64,000 bases of DNA from Xanthocytophaga flava (GTDB lineage: Bacteria; Bacteroidota; Bacteroidia; Cytophagales; 172606-1), in NCBI GenBank assembly GCA_030068525.1, contig JASJOS010000016.1, positions 1 through 64,000 of the forward strand, given 5' to 3'. Of this stretch, positions 38,275 through 46,806 are shown in pieces. How positions within the stretch are numbered: the stretch's first letter is position 1; each line of letters begins with the position of its first letter. The notes beneath the pieces were generated by a model. The model had not been told where the DNA came from. It worked only from the letters and a program-made list of their open reading frames with translations, and ran no database searches. A program made the translations under genes and the position numbers.

Positions 38275-38520
38275 ATGAAAGCAAAAAATAATTCAGGTAG
38301 AGTCCGTGTATTTTTGATTATTCTATTGGTGTGTTTCTGGGGTATTATGATTCGTCTTGTGATGATTGAAGATACATGGGTAATTGCACTTTTGGGAATT
38401 TTATCCTGGACAGCGTTTTTACTCTTCTCAATGCGTAGGACTTTATTACAATGGATACATCAGCCATCTTCTCATCCACATAGAAATATTCGTGCAGATC
38501 GGCCTTGTTCTACTAGATAA
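38275..38520 (+). CDS. Small two-helix membrane protein, unknown
   Basis: 81 residues. The start is basic (MKAKNNSGRVR), two membrane helices lie at about 11-30 and 36-54, and the tail is basic and His/Ser/Pro-rich. It is followed by a good terminator at 38567, which supports transcription of this region on the plus strand. I do not recognise the family. It is short and lacks a convincing ribosome site, so it may not be a real gene. Confidence 0.5.
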   Translation: MKAKNNSGRVRVFLIILLVCFWGIMIRLVMIEDTWVIALLGILSWTAFLLFSMRRTLLQWIHQPSSHPHRNIRADRPCSTR

Positions 38521-38566
38521 GGTGTTATAGATCTGACAAGACAAATAGATTTCTTCATGCTTGATC

Positions 38567-38603
38567 AAAAAAATGCAAAGTCATTGACCTTGCATTTTTT
38601 TTA
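38567..38603 (+). terminator. Terminator after the small membrane protein gene
   Basis: A stem, AAAAAATGCAA (38568-38578) with TTGCATTTTTT (38590-38600), followed by two more T. It lies 47 bases past the preceding stop. Confidence 0.8.
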
Positions 38604-38765
38604 TGGTTATATTTCGGCAAGATAGCTTTATCCGCCTTTTACCTGTTGTTCACAAGCCTCTTATTTCAGAGTATAGATAGTTTCGCTAGTTGAGGTAAAA
38701 GCCATGGATATTGTATAGCAAGTATATCCAACTGAATATTTTGCACTATATATAATCTACTACTC

Positions 38766-39410
38766 ATGTTTGTATTGTCAGAGACCCCTTCCATTGCTAA
38801 TCACTTTATTGCTGAACTTCGGGATATTGATATTCAAAAAGACAGAATGCGTTTTCGGCGCAATATGGAAAGATTGGGAGAGATGCTGGCATATGAAGTA
38901 TCTAAATCGCTGACCTATGAAACCGCTCAGATTCAAACACCTCTGGGAGTGTCTGAAACATTGCTACTAGAACAGCAACCGGTTCTGGGAACTATCCTTC
39001 GGGCTGGATTGCCCATGTATCAGGGGTTTGTCAATGTATTTGATAGAGCAGAAAGTGCATTCATAGGAGCATACCGTGGAAAACCCAATGATGACTACTC
39101 ATTCGATATTGAAATGCAGTATACTGCTATGCCTGATCTTGAAGGAAAAGTGTTGATTTTGATAGACCCTATGCTGGCAACTGGTAAATCTGTTATCCGG
39201 ACACTGACCTCATTACGTACATTTGGAAAGCCTGCCTCATTGCATCTGGTTTCTGCTATTGCTACTCCTGAAGGTGTAAATTATGTGCAACAGTACTTTC
39301 CTGAAGCAAAGTTCTGGATTGGAGCACTGGATGAAAGCCTGAATCACAAATATTATATTGTACCTGGACTGGGAGATGCTGGTGATCTGGCTTTTGGTGA
39401 GAAAATGTAA
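38766..39410 (+). CDS. upp: Uracil phosphoribosyltransferase
   Basis: 214 residues. It converts uracil and PRPP to UMP for salvage. The PRPP-binding motif is LILIDPMLATGKSVIRTL, and the other family segments are GTILRAGLPMYQGF and the C-terminal uracil-binding loop YIVPGLGDAGDLAFG. Length is normal. It is a single gene with a clean terminator. Three other pyrimidine genes lie in this window, but not next to it. Confidence 0.95.
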   Translation: MFVLSETPSIANHFIAELRDIDIQKDRMRFRRNMERLGEMLAYEVSKSLTYETAQIQTPLGVSETLLLEQQPVLGTILRAGLPMYQGFVNVFDRAESAFIGAYRGKPNDDYSFDIEMQYTAMPDLEGKVLILIDPMLATGKSVIRTLTSLRTFGKPASLHLVSAIATPEGVNYVQQYFPEAKFWIGALDESLNHKYYIVPGLGDAGDLAFGEKM

Positions 39411-39442
39411 AATGATATAAATTTGTGCATTCCTGAAATAAG

Positions 39443-39473
39443 AAAAGTCCATGATTAACAATCATGGACTTTT
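39443..39473 (+). terminator. Terminator of upp
   Basis: A nearly loop-free stem: AAAAGTCCATGATT (39443-39456) pairs with AATCATGGACTTTT (39460-39473). It lies 32 bases past the stop codon and can work in both directions. Confidence 0.85.
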
Positions 39474-39533
39474 GCTACTGTCAGTTACTCAGATTGCGGT
39501 TCCTTTCACTGGCAACTACAACTAAACAAACGC

Positions 39534-39935
39534 TTAGTTTTTACCGTCTTTCCGATCTTCTTTTCTATCACGTACATTTTCTCTGCGATCTCTTCTATTT
39601 TCTGCTCTATCTCGTACGTCTTCTCTACGATCTTTGCGATCTTCTGCTTTGTCTACTTTATCTTCTAATTTGTCAAGTTTACCTCCATCATGTTTGGCAT
39701 CACGTATATCCTCTCTTTTATCTCTTTTGTCTTCTCTACGATCTGCACGATTTTCACGTCTGTCGGCTCTGTTTTCTTTCCTATCTGCTACATCTTCTGC
39801 CCGATCTATTTTGTCTTCAATCTTGTCTTTATTTACAGGTGTTGTTTGCGCCTTTAGTTCATTGGTAAAGAAAAGCAAAGTGATTAGTAAAAAAACTGTA
39901 ATCAAAGATTTCATAAGGAGTGAATGTGTTTTCAT
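39534..39935 (-). CDS. Secreted charged heptad-repeat protein, unknown
   Basis: 133 residues. The signal peptide has a hydrophobic core (SLITVFLLITLLFFTN) and cleaves near ELKAQ. The whole mature part (about 37-133) is built from a 7-residue repeat, D-[RK]-x-E-[DN]-x-x, in 12 good copies and one degenerate copy with a Gly-Gly break near the middle. It is nearly all Asp, Glu, Arg and Lys, with no hydrophobic core. This fits a long single alpha-helix or an unfolded polyampholyte. The ATG at 39935 has the same ATTATGAAAAC context as the secreted protein at 16.6 kb; the ATG at 39914 is also possible. Function unknown. Confidence 0.75.
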   Translation of the reverse strand: MKTHSLLMKSLITVFLLITLLFFTNELKAQTTPVNKDKIEDKIDRAEDVADRKENRADRRENRADRREDKRDKREDIRDAKHDGGKLDKLEDKVDKAEDRKDRREDVRDRAENRRDRRENVRDRKEDRKDGKN

Positions 39936-40120
39936 AATTGTATTTTGTTAAATGATATCTGTTAGAGTGGTGTCAGCTAATAAGGTTTAATCAGAAGGTA
40001 AAAATTTAGTATACCCAATAACTCATGGATATATGGATACATTGTCATTTGGTCTGAATGGCATGAGTCGGTTAGGCTTGTAAGGAAAGTATCTTAGGTA
40101 AAAGTTAGTAAGGTTGACGT

Positions 40121-41224
40121 TTAGGAATAGTAATCCCGGATATTGCGAATAATATAGTCTTGTGCTTCTAATGAAAGGCCAGGGTAAAGAGGAAGACTAA
40201 GGCAGGTATCCGCAATGAGTTCAGCCACAGGAAAAGAACCGGATTGGTAACCGAGATTCTTATATGCTTGTTGTAAATGAGGTGGAACAGGGTAATGTAT
40301 CATTGTACCTATCCCTTTTTCGGTAAGATAGGATTGGAGGCCCTGGCGGTCTGATACTTTTATAACAAATAAATGCCATACTGTATCAGCTTCAGGAAGT
40401 ATTACCGGAAGGGTGATTGAGGGGAGGTCAGCAAGATAGCGGATATAATAGTGGGCTAATTGCTGACGTTGTTGATTCCATTCTGACAAATAATGGAGTT
40501 TTACATACAATAGAGCTGCTTGTAGTTCGTCAAGACGAGTGTTGAAACCCTGTATATCTGAGTAGTATTTCTGGCTGGAGCCATAATTTTGTAGTTTATG
40601 CACCATCTCTGCCAGTTCTACATCCAGAGTAGTAATTGCTCCTGCATCTCCCAATGCTCCCAGATTTTTAACAGGATAAAAACTGGTGGCATTGATATGG
40701 CCCCAACTTCCAACAAGCTTGTTGCCATATTTCGCTCCCTGCGCTTGAGCGAAATCTTCGACAACCCACAGTTTATACTTATCTGCTATACCAGTAATAG
40801 CTTCCATATCACAGGGCTGTCCATACATATGAACGGCCATAATTGCTTTTGTGCGTGAAGTAATGGCTGCTTCAATGGCTGTTGGATCGATATTGTATGT
40901 ATAAAGATCTGGTTCTACAAAGATCGGTGTTGCTCCAGTATGAGTAATGGCTAATACACAGGCAATAAAACAGTGAGCAGATACAATTACTTCATCACCT
41001 GGTCCGATGCCAAGTGCTCGTAGACTGATATGTAAGGCATCTAATCCGTTAGATATACCTATACAATGGCTCGTTTGACAAAATGCTGCAAATTTAGATT
41101 CAAAAGCCTTGACCTGATCACCCTGAATATACCAGTGTGAATCGAGTACCAGAGTCATTTGTTCAATCAGCTGTTGTCGGATGTTCTGGTGTTGATAGGC
41201 TAGAGAATAGAAGGGAATTTGCAA
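40121..41224 (-). CDS. DegT/DnrJ/EryC1/StrS family PLP aminotransferase
   Basis: 367 residues. Fold-type I sugar aminotransferase of the family that adds an amino group to keto-sugar nucleotides. Visible are GISNGLDALHISLRALGIGPGDEVIVSAH at the start of the PLP site, VVEDFAQAQGA (Asp and Gln contacting PLP) and the catalytic Lys186 in FYPVKNLGALGDAGA. The C-terminal IHYPVPPHLQQAY is typical. Such enzymes make amino sugars for LPS, capsule or glycans. No other sugar-nucleotide genes are adjacent, so the product is unknown. It follows rpsP on the same strand after a hairpin. Confidence 0.92.
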   Translation of the reverse strand: MQIPFYSLAYQHQNIRQQLIEQMTLVLDSHWYIQGDQVKAFESKFAAFCQTSHCIGISNGLDALHISLRALGIGPGDEVIVSAHCFIACVLAITHTGATPIFVEPDLYTYNIDPTAIEAAITSRTKAIMAVHMYGQPCDMEAITGIADKYKLWVVEDFAQAQGAKYGNKLVGSWGHINATSFYPVKNLGALGDAGAITTLDVELAEMVHKLQNYGSSQKYYSDIQGFNTRLDELQAALLYVKLHYLSEWNQQRQQLAHYYIRYLADLPSITLPVILPEADTVWHLFVIKVSDRQGLQSYLTEKGIGTMIHYPVPPHLQQAYKNLGYQSGSFPVAELIADTCLSLPLYPGLSLEAQDYIIRNIRDYYS

Positions 41225-41323
41225 ATTGTTTTTATCGGATTTGAGATAAAATAAAGAATAAATAGGCTACTAGATGATAACGAAAGTGCCCGGATGTTAG
41301 CATATGTATACTCTATATAAAGG

Positions 41324-41358
41324 AGAAAGGAGGTAAAACCTGCGTTTTCCTCCTTTCT
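41324..41358 (-). terminator. Hairpin after rpsP
   Basis: AGAAAGGAGG (41324-41333) pairs with CCTCCTTTCT (41349-41358), with AAAAC/GTTTT extending the stem. There is no T run, so termination may be weak. It lies 20 bases past the rpsP stop. Confidence 0.6.
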
Positions 41359-41378
41359 GAATATAGGGTAAGAATACC

Positions 41379-41897
41379 TTATGCTTGTTCTTCTGTAGTA
41401 GATTCTGCAGACTCTTCGGCTGCTGGAGCTTCTTCCACAACAGTATTTTTTTTGACGATAGCTTCGGCACGAGCTTCTTTTTTCTTGGTTTCTTCTGCCA
41501 GACGAGCTTTCGCTGCATCATCTTTCTTCTTAACAATGCCTGCAACTTTGTTCTCAACCTGTTGTTCTTTCGATTTTTTCCAGTCTTCAAACTTTGCATC
41601 TGCTTGTTCCTGAGTAATAGCTCCTTTCAGAACCCCTACTTGCAGGTGTTTTTTCAGCAATAGACCTTCATGAGAAAGAATAGTGCGAGCAGTGTCTGTA
41701 GGCTGAGCCCCTTTAAGCAACCAATCCAATGCGCGGTCTGTATTTAGTGTTACAGAAACCGGGTTAGTGTTAGGATTGTAGTTACCGATTTTTTCAATGA
41801 AGCGACCATCCCGTGGTGCTTTAGCGTCAGCAACGATAATATCATAGATTGCTAACTTTTTACGTCCGCGACGTGTTAATCTGATTTTTACTGCCAT
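41379..41897 (-). CDS. rpsP: 30S ribosomal protein S16 with C-terminal extension
   Basis: 172 residues. The first 80 or so are S16: [44 protein letters not shown]. The remainder is a Lys/Glu/Ala-rich helical tail (about 90-172) ending in an acidic stretch, about twice the length of E. coli S16. Such tails are common in Bacteroidota. It normally heads the rpsP-rimM-trmD-rplS operon. Here no rimM or trmD follows, and the next gene is an unrelated aminotransferase. Confidence 0.95.
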   Translation of the reverse strand: MAVKIRLTRRGRKKLAIYDIIVADAKAPRDGRFIEKIGNYNPNTNPVSVTLNTDRALDWLLKGAQPTDTARTILSHEGLLLKKHLQVGVLKGAITQEQADAKFEDWKKSKEQQVENKVAGIVKKKDDAAKARLAEETKKKEARAEAIVKKNTVVEEAPAAEESAESTTEEQA

Positions 41898-42103
41898 GTG
41901 TGTATTTATGGTTATCGACGGAACCCGTCCGCCATTTTTCGGGACGCAAAGATAGAATATTAAACTAATAAATTAAACTATATAACCTGAAAAAATATTT
42001 ACAAGATTGATAATCATTACTTTTTACTCCTGTGATACATCTGGTGATGCATTTGTTTGAGCAATAGTGAAATCGATATTTGTGAAATAATAGATTTACA
42101 TGT

Positions 42104-43582
42104 TTAATAGAGCGAAATGGCAGACGTATTTTGAAGCCATTTTTCTCTACTCTCATTTTCCTGTACAGGAGTTATAAGAATTTCTACACAACCGGGTTTA
42201 TCTACCAATGGGAATATCTGTAAAACACAACCTATATAGGCAAGCACATTGGCCAGGTAATTTTGTAAAGGCTCTGTTCCTGTAATGCAAGCAGCAAAAT
42301 AATCTTTCAGTGAATGACCTGCTACTTCTTCTGCAATGGCTATATAGTCATCATGTGTGTAACCAATTCCTGATTTTCCGAATCGTTGCCAGAGCAATTG
42401 GATAACTGTATCAAGTGACTTCTGATCATTTGTGGATCTGCGTATTTCCATATCCAGAATAAAGGCAGCAAGGGCACCTTTGTGATAAATGGATACTTTT
42501 CGATTGGGCACACCCGCACTATAGCCATCTACCCACAGATCAAAAGACGACTCAATCAAAGATAAGCGGGCTGCATTACTTTGCATAAAATGCCGGTTAA
42601 AGGTGCGAGTGATTTCAGCATAATAACGGGAAGGATCGAAGAATCCGGATCGTGCCAGAAATAAATCTCCATAATAGGTGGTAACTCCTTCTGCTACATA
42701 GCCCGTTGGAAAATAGTTTTCCTGTGTGAGATCATAGGGTAATAATTCCTTAGGACGTATTGTACAGATATTCCATGCATGGAAAAGTTCATGAGAGGCT
42801 AAGCCCATCAATTCTTCATAAAGTGAGTGACCTATCTGTTCGGCAGGTCCTAGGGTCATTACTGTAGAATTTCGATGTTCTACACCATGATAGTGTTGGT
42901 AAGGAAGAAGAAATAGTAAGAAATGATAATCTTTCTGGGGAAATTCGCCCATTGTGTTAATCTGTACTTCTGTAAACTGACAAAAATCTTCCAGTGCTTT
43001 TTCCCAGTTTAACATTCCTTCTCCTCCTTGTATCCATATATGGAAAGGTATCTGATCTACATGATAGGTATAATGTTGCAGACTGGCAGAGGCCATCATG
43101 GGACTGTCTGCAAGCTCATAATAATCTTTCGCATACAAGGAATAAGGCTCTATGGCTTTTAGTCCACACCCAACTGTATAGGAGTTGCTAAAAAGGAGTT
43201 TGACATGGCAAGGTTCATCCATTCGTTCTGTCACATAAAACAAACAGTTGATAAAGTTGATGTATACCAGATTTTCATCAAGCCACGAATTACCTGCATC
43301 CATCTGTTGTGCATAATATTCATAGTTAACTGTAGCTTCTGTATTGCCATTCATATGGATGCGCCAGCGTTCACGGGTAATCTTTTCTATAAACAATGGC
43401 TCCTGATTAGTAGTGTGACTTCTGACAGATAAGATATTCTTCGCATAGTTAGATAGTTCATATCTTCCCGGACGCCATGCCGGAAGTTGCAGATCAACCA
43501 CAGGTGTATCTATCTGTTCAATATGCATGGTGATGTTTAATATATGTTCCGACGTAGTCCGGCAGTCAATAGTATAATGCAT
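42104..43582 (-). CDS. M61 family metallopeptidase, short form
   Basis: 492 residues from the ATG at 43582; the frame extends 21 codons further, starting with a hydrophobic stretch (INLIIFVFCVVFYI) that could be an alternative membrane anchor. The N-terminal beta domain has the M61 pattern PAWRPGRYELSNYAKNI. The zinc site is SHELFHAW (His264, His268), followed by NYFPTGYVAEGVTTYYGDL with the third ligand Glu. The protein ends soon after LKDYFAACITGTEPLQNYL, with about 40 more residues, so the C-terminal PDZ domain common in this family is missing or reduced. Predicted glycyl-type aminopeptidase. Confidence 0.88.
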   Translation of the reverse strand: MHYTIDCRTTSEHILNITMHIEQIDTPVVDLQLPAWRPGRYELSNYAKNILSVRSHTTNQEPLFIEKITRERWRIHMNGNTEATVNYEYYAQQMDAGNSWLDENLVYINFINCLFYVTERMDEPCHVKLLFSNSYTVGCGLKAIEPYSLYAKDYYELADSPMMASASLQHYTYHVDQIPFHIWIQGGEGMLNWEKALEDFCQFTEVQINTMGEFPQKDYHFLLFLLPYQHYHGVEHRNSTVMTLGPAEQIGHSLYEELMGLASHELFHAWNICTIRPKELLPYDLTQENYFPTGYVAEGVTTYYGDLFLARSGFFDPSRYYAEITRTFNRHFMQSNAARLSLIESSFDLWVDGYSAGVPNRKVSIYHKGALAAFILDMEIRRSTNDQKSLDTVIQLLWQRFGKSGIGYTHDDYIAIAEEVAGHSLKDYFAACITGTEPLQNYLANVLAYIGCVLQIFPLVDKPGCVEILITPVQENESREKWLQNTSAISLY

Positions 43583-43817
43583 AGAAGGTTGGTTTTTAAT
43601 ATAAAAGACAACACAGAAAACAAATATAATGAGGTTTATGAACAAGGTGATACAGATTTAAGAATAGATCCTATTCATACAAATGAAGAATCGTTAGCAT
43701 AAAGGAAATATAGTATAATCTTTTCCTTTCTTTCAAAGGTTACATAATACCAAATTAGTCACTAATTGGTAAATAGAACTTTATTCTATTTTAAAATAGA
43801 CATTAGATCCTAAACTT

Positions 43818-44723
43818 ATGTTTTTACTAATCCTTGGATTAATTATTCTTATTGTTGGATTTTCTATTCCTAGAAATAATCCTCGTATGGGAGGTACCAG
43901 CATTGTACTTAAGTGGATTGCTGTTGCTATTATAGGCATTGGGGTGCTTACTTCAACTATCAAACAGATTGATGTAGGGGAAGTAGGTGTTAAAAGTTTG
44001 TTTGGTAAGGTGCAGCCGGATATTTTGGAAAGCGGCCTGCATATGGTAAACCCATTTGTAGACATTACTACATTTGATACCAAGACACAGAATTATACTA
44101 TGTCAGGTGTACACGATGAAGGAGATAAGTCAGGAGATGACGCTATTAGGGTACTTACAGCTGATGGTCTAGAGGTTGTGATTGATCTGACTGTATTGTA
44201 TCGGGTAATAGATCAGGAAACACCTCGTATTTTACGTGGGATAGGTACTGATTATCGGAATAAAATTGTACGCCCTATTACCCGTACCAAGATTCGTGAC
44301 AATGCCGTTTACTATGATGCAGTATCATTGTATTCTGTAAAGCGTGATGAATTTCAAGATCGTATCTTTAAGACAATCGAAGCAGACTTCAAGGCTCGTG
44401 GACTAATGCTGGAACAGCTGCTGGTGAGAAATATTAATTTGCCTGAATCTGTCAAGCAAGCAATTGAATCAAAAATCAATGCAGAACAAGAATCACAAAA
44501 GATGCAGTTTGTATTGGCTAAAGAACGTCAGGAAGCAGACCGTAAGAGAGTAGAAGCTCAAGGTATTGCTGATTACCAAAAGATATTGTCTACTGGTTTA
44601 AGTGACAAACAACTGCAATATGAATTGATAAAAGCACAAAAAGATATTGCATTGTCTCCCAATGCAAAAGTGATTATCTTAAATGGACGTAATAATACTC
44701 CTATTATGTTGAGTGATAAATAG
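43818..44723 (+). CDS. SPFH-domain / prohibitin family protein
   Basis: 301 residues. Two hydrophobic stretches at the N-terminus (about 1-14 and 30-42) anchor it in the membrane. The SPFH domain follows: VGEVGVKSLFGKVQPDILESGLHMVNPFVDI, then TADGLEVVIDLTVLYRV. A coiled-coil helix runs from about 215 to 265 (KINAEQESQKMQFVLAKERQEADRKRVEAQGIADYQKIL). Prohibitins form ring-shaped membrane scaffolds that modulate proteases such as FtsH. It is a single gene. Confidence 0.92.
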   Translation: MFLLILGLIILIVGFSIPRNNPRMGGTSIVLKWIAVAIIGIGVLTSTIKQIDVGEVGVKSLFGKVQPDILESGLHMVNPFVDITTFDTKTQNYTMSGVHDEGDKSGDDAIRVLTADGLEVVIDLTVLYRVIDQETPRILRGIGTDYRNKIVRPITRTKIRDNAVYYDAVSLYSVKRDEFQDRIFKTIEADFKARGLMLEQLLVRNINLPESVKQAIESKINAEQESQKMQFVLAKERQEADRKRVEAQGIADYQKILSTGLSDKQLQYELIKAQKDIALSPNAKVIILNGRNNTPIMLSDK

Positions 44724-44725
44724 CT

Positions 44726-44775
44726 AATTAGAGCCTATAGCCAGAAATAAGAAAGACAGACTATAGGCTCTAATT
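44726..44775. terminator. Hairpin between prohibitin and DUF481 genes
   Basis: AATTAGAGCCTATAG (44726-44740) pairs with CTATAGGCTCTAATT (44761-44775), a perfect 15-bp stem with a 20-base loop. There is no T run. It lies between two convergent stop codons. Confidence 0.65.
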
Positions 44776-44784
44776 GTAGCATAT

Positions 44785-45669
44785 TTATTTTGATCCTGTA
44801 TAACTCAAGCCAAGAGTAGAGTTTAATTGAGAACTTTTTACTCCTGCTACATTATAACTCTCATAGGAATTATCCAGTGTTGAGGTAAGCGAAAAATGTT
44901 TGTTAAGTTTGAATACAAGTTGTGATATGGAATTCCATCTCAGATTTTTCCTATTAATAGCAGGTTGGAAGAATATAGTACTTTGAAGAGTCAGTTTCTC
45001 TTTAATAATCTCTACCCGAAATCTGAAACGTGTTGAATTGCGTAACACATTTAAATCTTCTGTATCACTGGAAATAAAATCTGTTGCTTCACGCAGGAAT
45101 GCATTACTTATAGAAACCTGGACTCGTGAGCTAGGTAACCGTTTGCCTCCAATAATCCGCCAGCCTACACCTACACCAATATTCAATCGATCATTGATTT
45201 GTCGCAGATTGCTTTGTTCATAAATACCAAACAAAAGTCCATACACATCATGTTGACTATAAAACCAGGTATTATTAAAATCAAAAAAAACTTCACGTTC
45301 CTGTAATACTTCATTGTTAGTACCATATTGAAATCGGGGAGATGAATAAAACCCCCAGATAGAATTCGGATTCTCGTGATTTAGCCCTAATCGTAAGGTT
45401 AATAGTTTCCGGTTCACATTGCCCGAATTAATCATTCCATCCAGACCTAAAACATAGGTCCAGCTAGGAGGCGGAGGAGGAGTTGGCTTTGCAGGAGGTT
45501 TGACTGTATCACGTTTAATAGTATCACTTTTTATTGTATCTGTTTTGATAGTAGCATTTTTCTTAATAGACGCACTATCTATTTTGTATTGAGTACTGTC
45601 TACAATTTGTGCATGTGAGTAAGTAATAGCACTGCATATACCGAGAAAAAGTATCAAAATAAATTTCAT
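44785..45669 (-). CDS. DUF481 family outer-membrane protein
   Basis: 294 residues from the ATG at 45669, where a signal peptide begins (MKFILILFLGICSAITYSHA); the 20 codons before it are not signal-like. A stretch of Thr/Ile/Lys/Asp-rich near-repeats (TDTIKSDTIKRDTVK) and a Pro-rich linker (about 60-80) lead to the DUF481 beta-barrel domain. That domain begins WTYVLGLDGMINSGNVNRK and has alternating strands to the end. Related proteins are called salt-induced outer-membrane proteins. The function is not known. Confidence 0.82.
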   Translation of the reverse strand: MKFILILFLGICSAITYSHAQIVDSTQYKIDSASIKKNATIKTDTIKSDTIKRDTVKPPAKPTPPPPPSWTYVLGLDGMINSGNVNRKLLTLRLGLNHENPNSIWGFYSSPRFQYGTNNEVLQEREVFFDFNNTWFYSQHDVYGLLFGIYEQSNLRQINDRLNIGVGVGWRIIGGKRLPSSRVQVSISNAFLREATDFISSDTEDLNVLRNSTRFRFRVEIIKEKLTLQSTIFFQPAINRKNLRWNSISQLVFKLNKHFSLTSTLDNSYESYNVAGVKSSQLNSTLGLSYTGSK

Positions 45670-45814
45670 CTGGATAGGATAATTAAAGTCATAACTTCCT
45701 TGAGTGTATAAACTCAAAATGTCTGACAAAATAAATTAGGATGATTGATAACTATCTTAAAAATGACAACACAACTTTAGTGCCTGTGATTTTGTCTGGA
45801 AGAAAATGTTCGGC

Positions 45815-46765
45815 TTATCGTTTGGAAGCAACTTCGATCCGTTTTCGTTTATAGAAAGCTTCCGCTGTCGTTTGCAAATTCCGTAAAGCCCCATAAATCT
45901 CTTCCGGCATACTGTTTCCATAAATGGCACGGTCTGCGATCTGAAGCGAATCTGATAGCTTGGAATTAGAAATAATCTCAGTAATTTCTTTAGTAGTATA
46001 GGAACTATACGGCTTATTGTGTAATAATTCCATATACTGTTTCCATAAGACAACTGTCATTTCTACCGCAGAGGTTTCTTTTTGTTGGCGAACTTTACGA
46101 CGCAGTTTTTCGTAATGGCTCACAAAACTGCGATGTTCTCTCCAGAGTCGATATAAACGATATTGTCGTTTGATCTGACGCCCAAAAAGTAGATATAATA
46201 ACAACAGTAAAAATCCTGACGCCAGAAAAATAACCAATATTAACCGATAGTCAAGAGTTTGTGGTACAGGAATGTATTCAACATTGGTCTTGGGAGATAG
46301 AAAACGAGATGGTTGTCCAAGAAGTTGTTGTACAACAACTGAGTCTATGGTTGCATACACTGTAGTACAATCCTTTTGTTGAACAATATAGACAGGTAGC
46401 TGAAGTTTTTGGATGGGTGCTATATTAAACGTAGTAAAAGTATACACGACACTGTCTATACTCCCTTTGGCATCTGTACGTGTAGGAAAATAATCTTTAT
46501 GATCCCATTCAAAAGGTGAGAAGTTATACCCGGAATCCGGGAATATAACCTGCATCTCAGCTGGATGTCTGAAACTGAGTGTATATCTGATCGGAAGTCC
46601 GATTTTAGCACTGTCTACCAGAAATTTACCATGAGGTTTGAGTTCCTGAGCAAGACATGGGGAGAACAGCTGAAATAAGATTATAATAACCGGAACAATC
46701 CATTGTATTGATTTTTGATACTTGTCAAATAAAGATGTAATGGTATTTAGGTGTAACTTCTGCAT
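45815..46765 (-). CDS. BatD-like membrane protein, partner of DUF58
   Basis: 316 residues from the ATG at 46765 (another ATG lies two codons earlier). A signal-like helix at about 20-38 ends SPCLAQ. A beta-sandwich periplasmic region of about 150 residues follows (IGLPIRYTLSFRHPAEMQVIFPD), then a membrane helix at about 200-222 and a basic cytoplasmic tail. This order matches BatD/DUF4381-type proteins of aerotolerance operons. It lies 41 bases downstream of the DUF58 gene. The assignment is by layout and context; I see no catalytic motif. Confidence 0.65.
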   Translation of the reverse strand: MQKLHLNTITSLFDKYQKSIQWIVPVIIILFQLFSPCLAQELKPHGKFLVDSAKIGLPIRYTLSFRHPAEMQVIFPDSGYNFSPFEWDHKDYFPTRTDAKGSIDSVVYTFTTFNIAPIQKLQLPVYIVQQKDCTTVYATIDSVVVQQLLGQPSRFLSPKTNVEYIPVPQTLDYRLILVIFLASGFLLLLLYLLFGRQIKRQYRLYRLWREHRSFVSHYEKLRRKVRQQKETSAVEMTVVLWKQYMELLHNKPYSSYTTKEITEIISNSKLSDSLQIADRAIYGNSMPEEIYGALRNLQTTAEAFYKRKRIEVASKR

Positions 46766-46806
46766 AGACAAAAGGCCCTGACATTATGATTAGGTTGGAA
46801 TATAAA

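Noticed and set aside
39464-39951. Two long plus-strand frames opposite the heptad-repeat protein
   Set aside because: Both are Leu/Ser/Arg-rich mirror images of the 21-base repeat on the minus strand.
42104-42156. Frameshift truncating the M61 peptidase
   Set aside because: No PDZ-like sequence follows in another frame within the 200 bases before rpsP.
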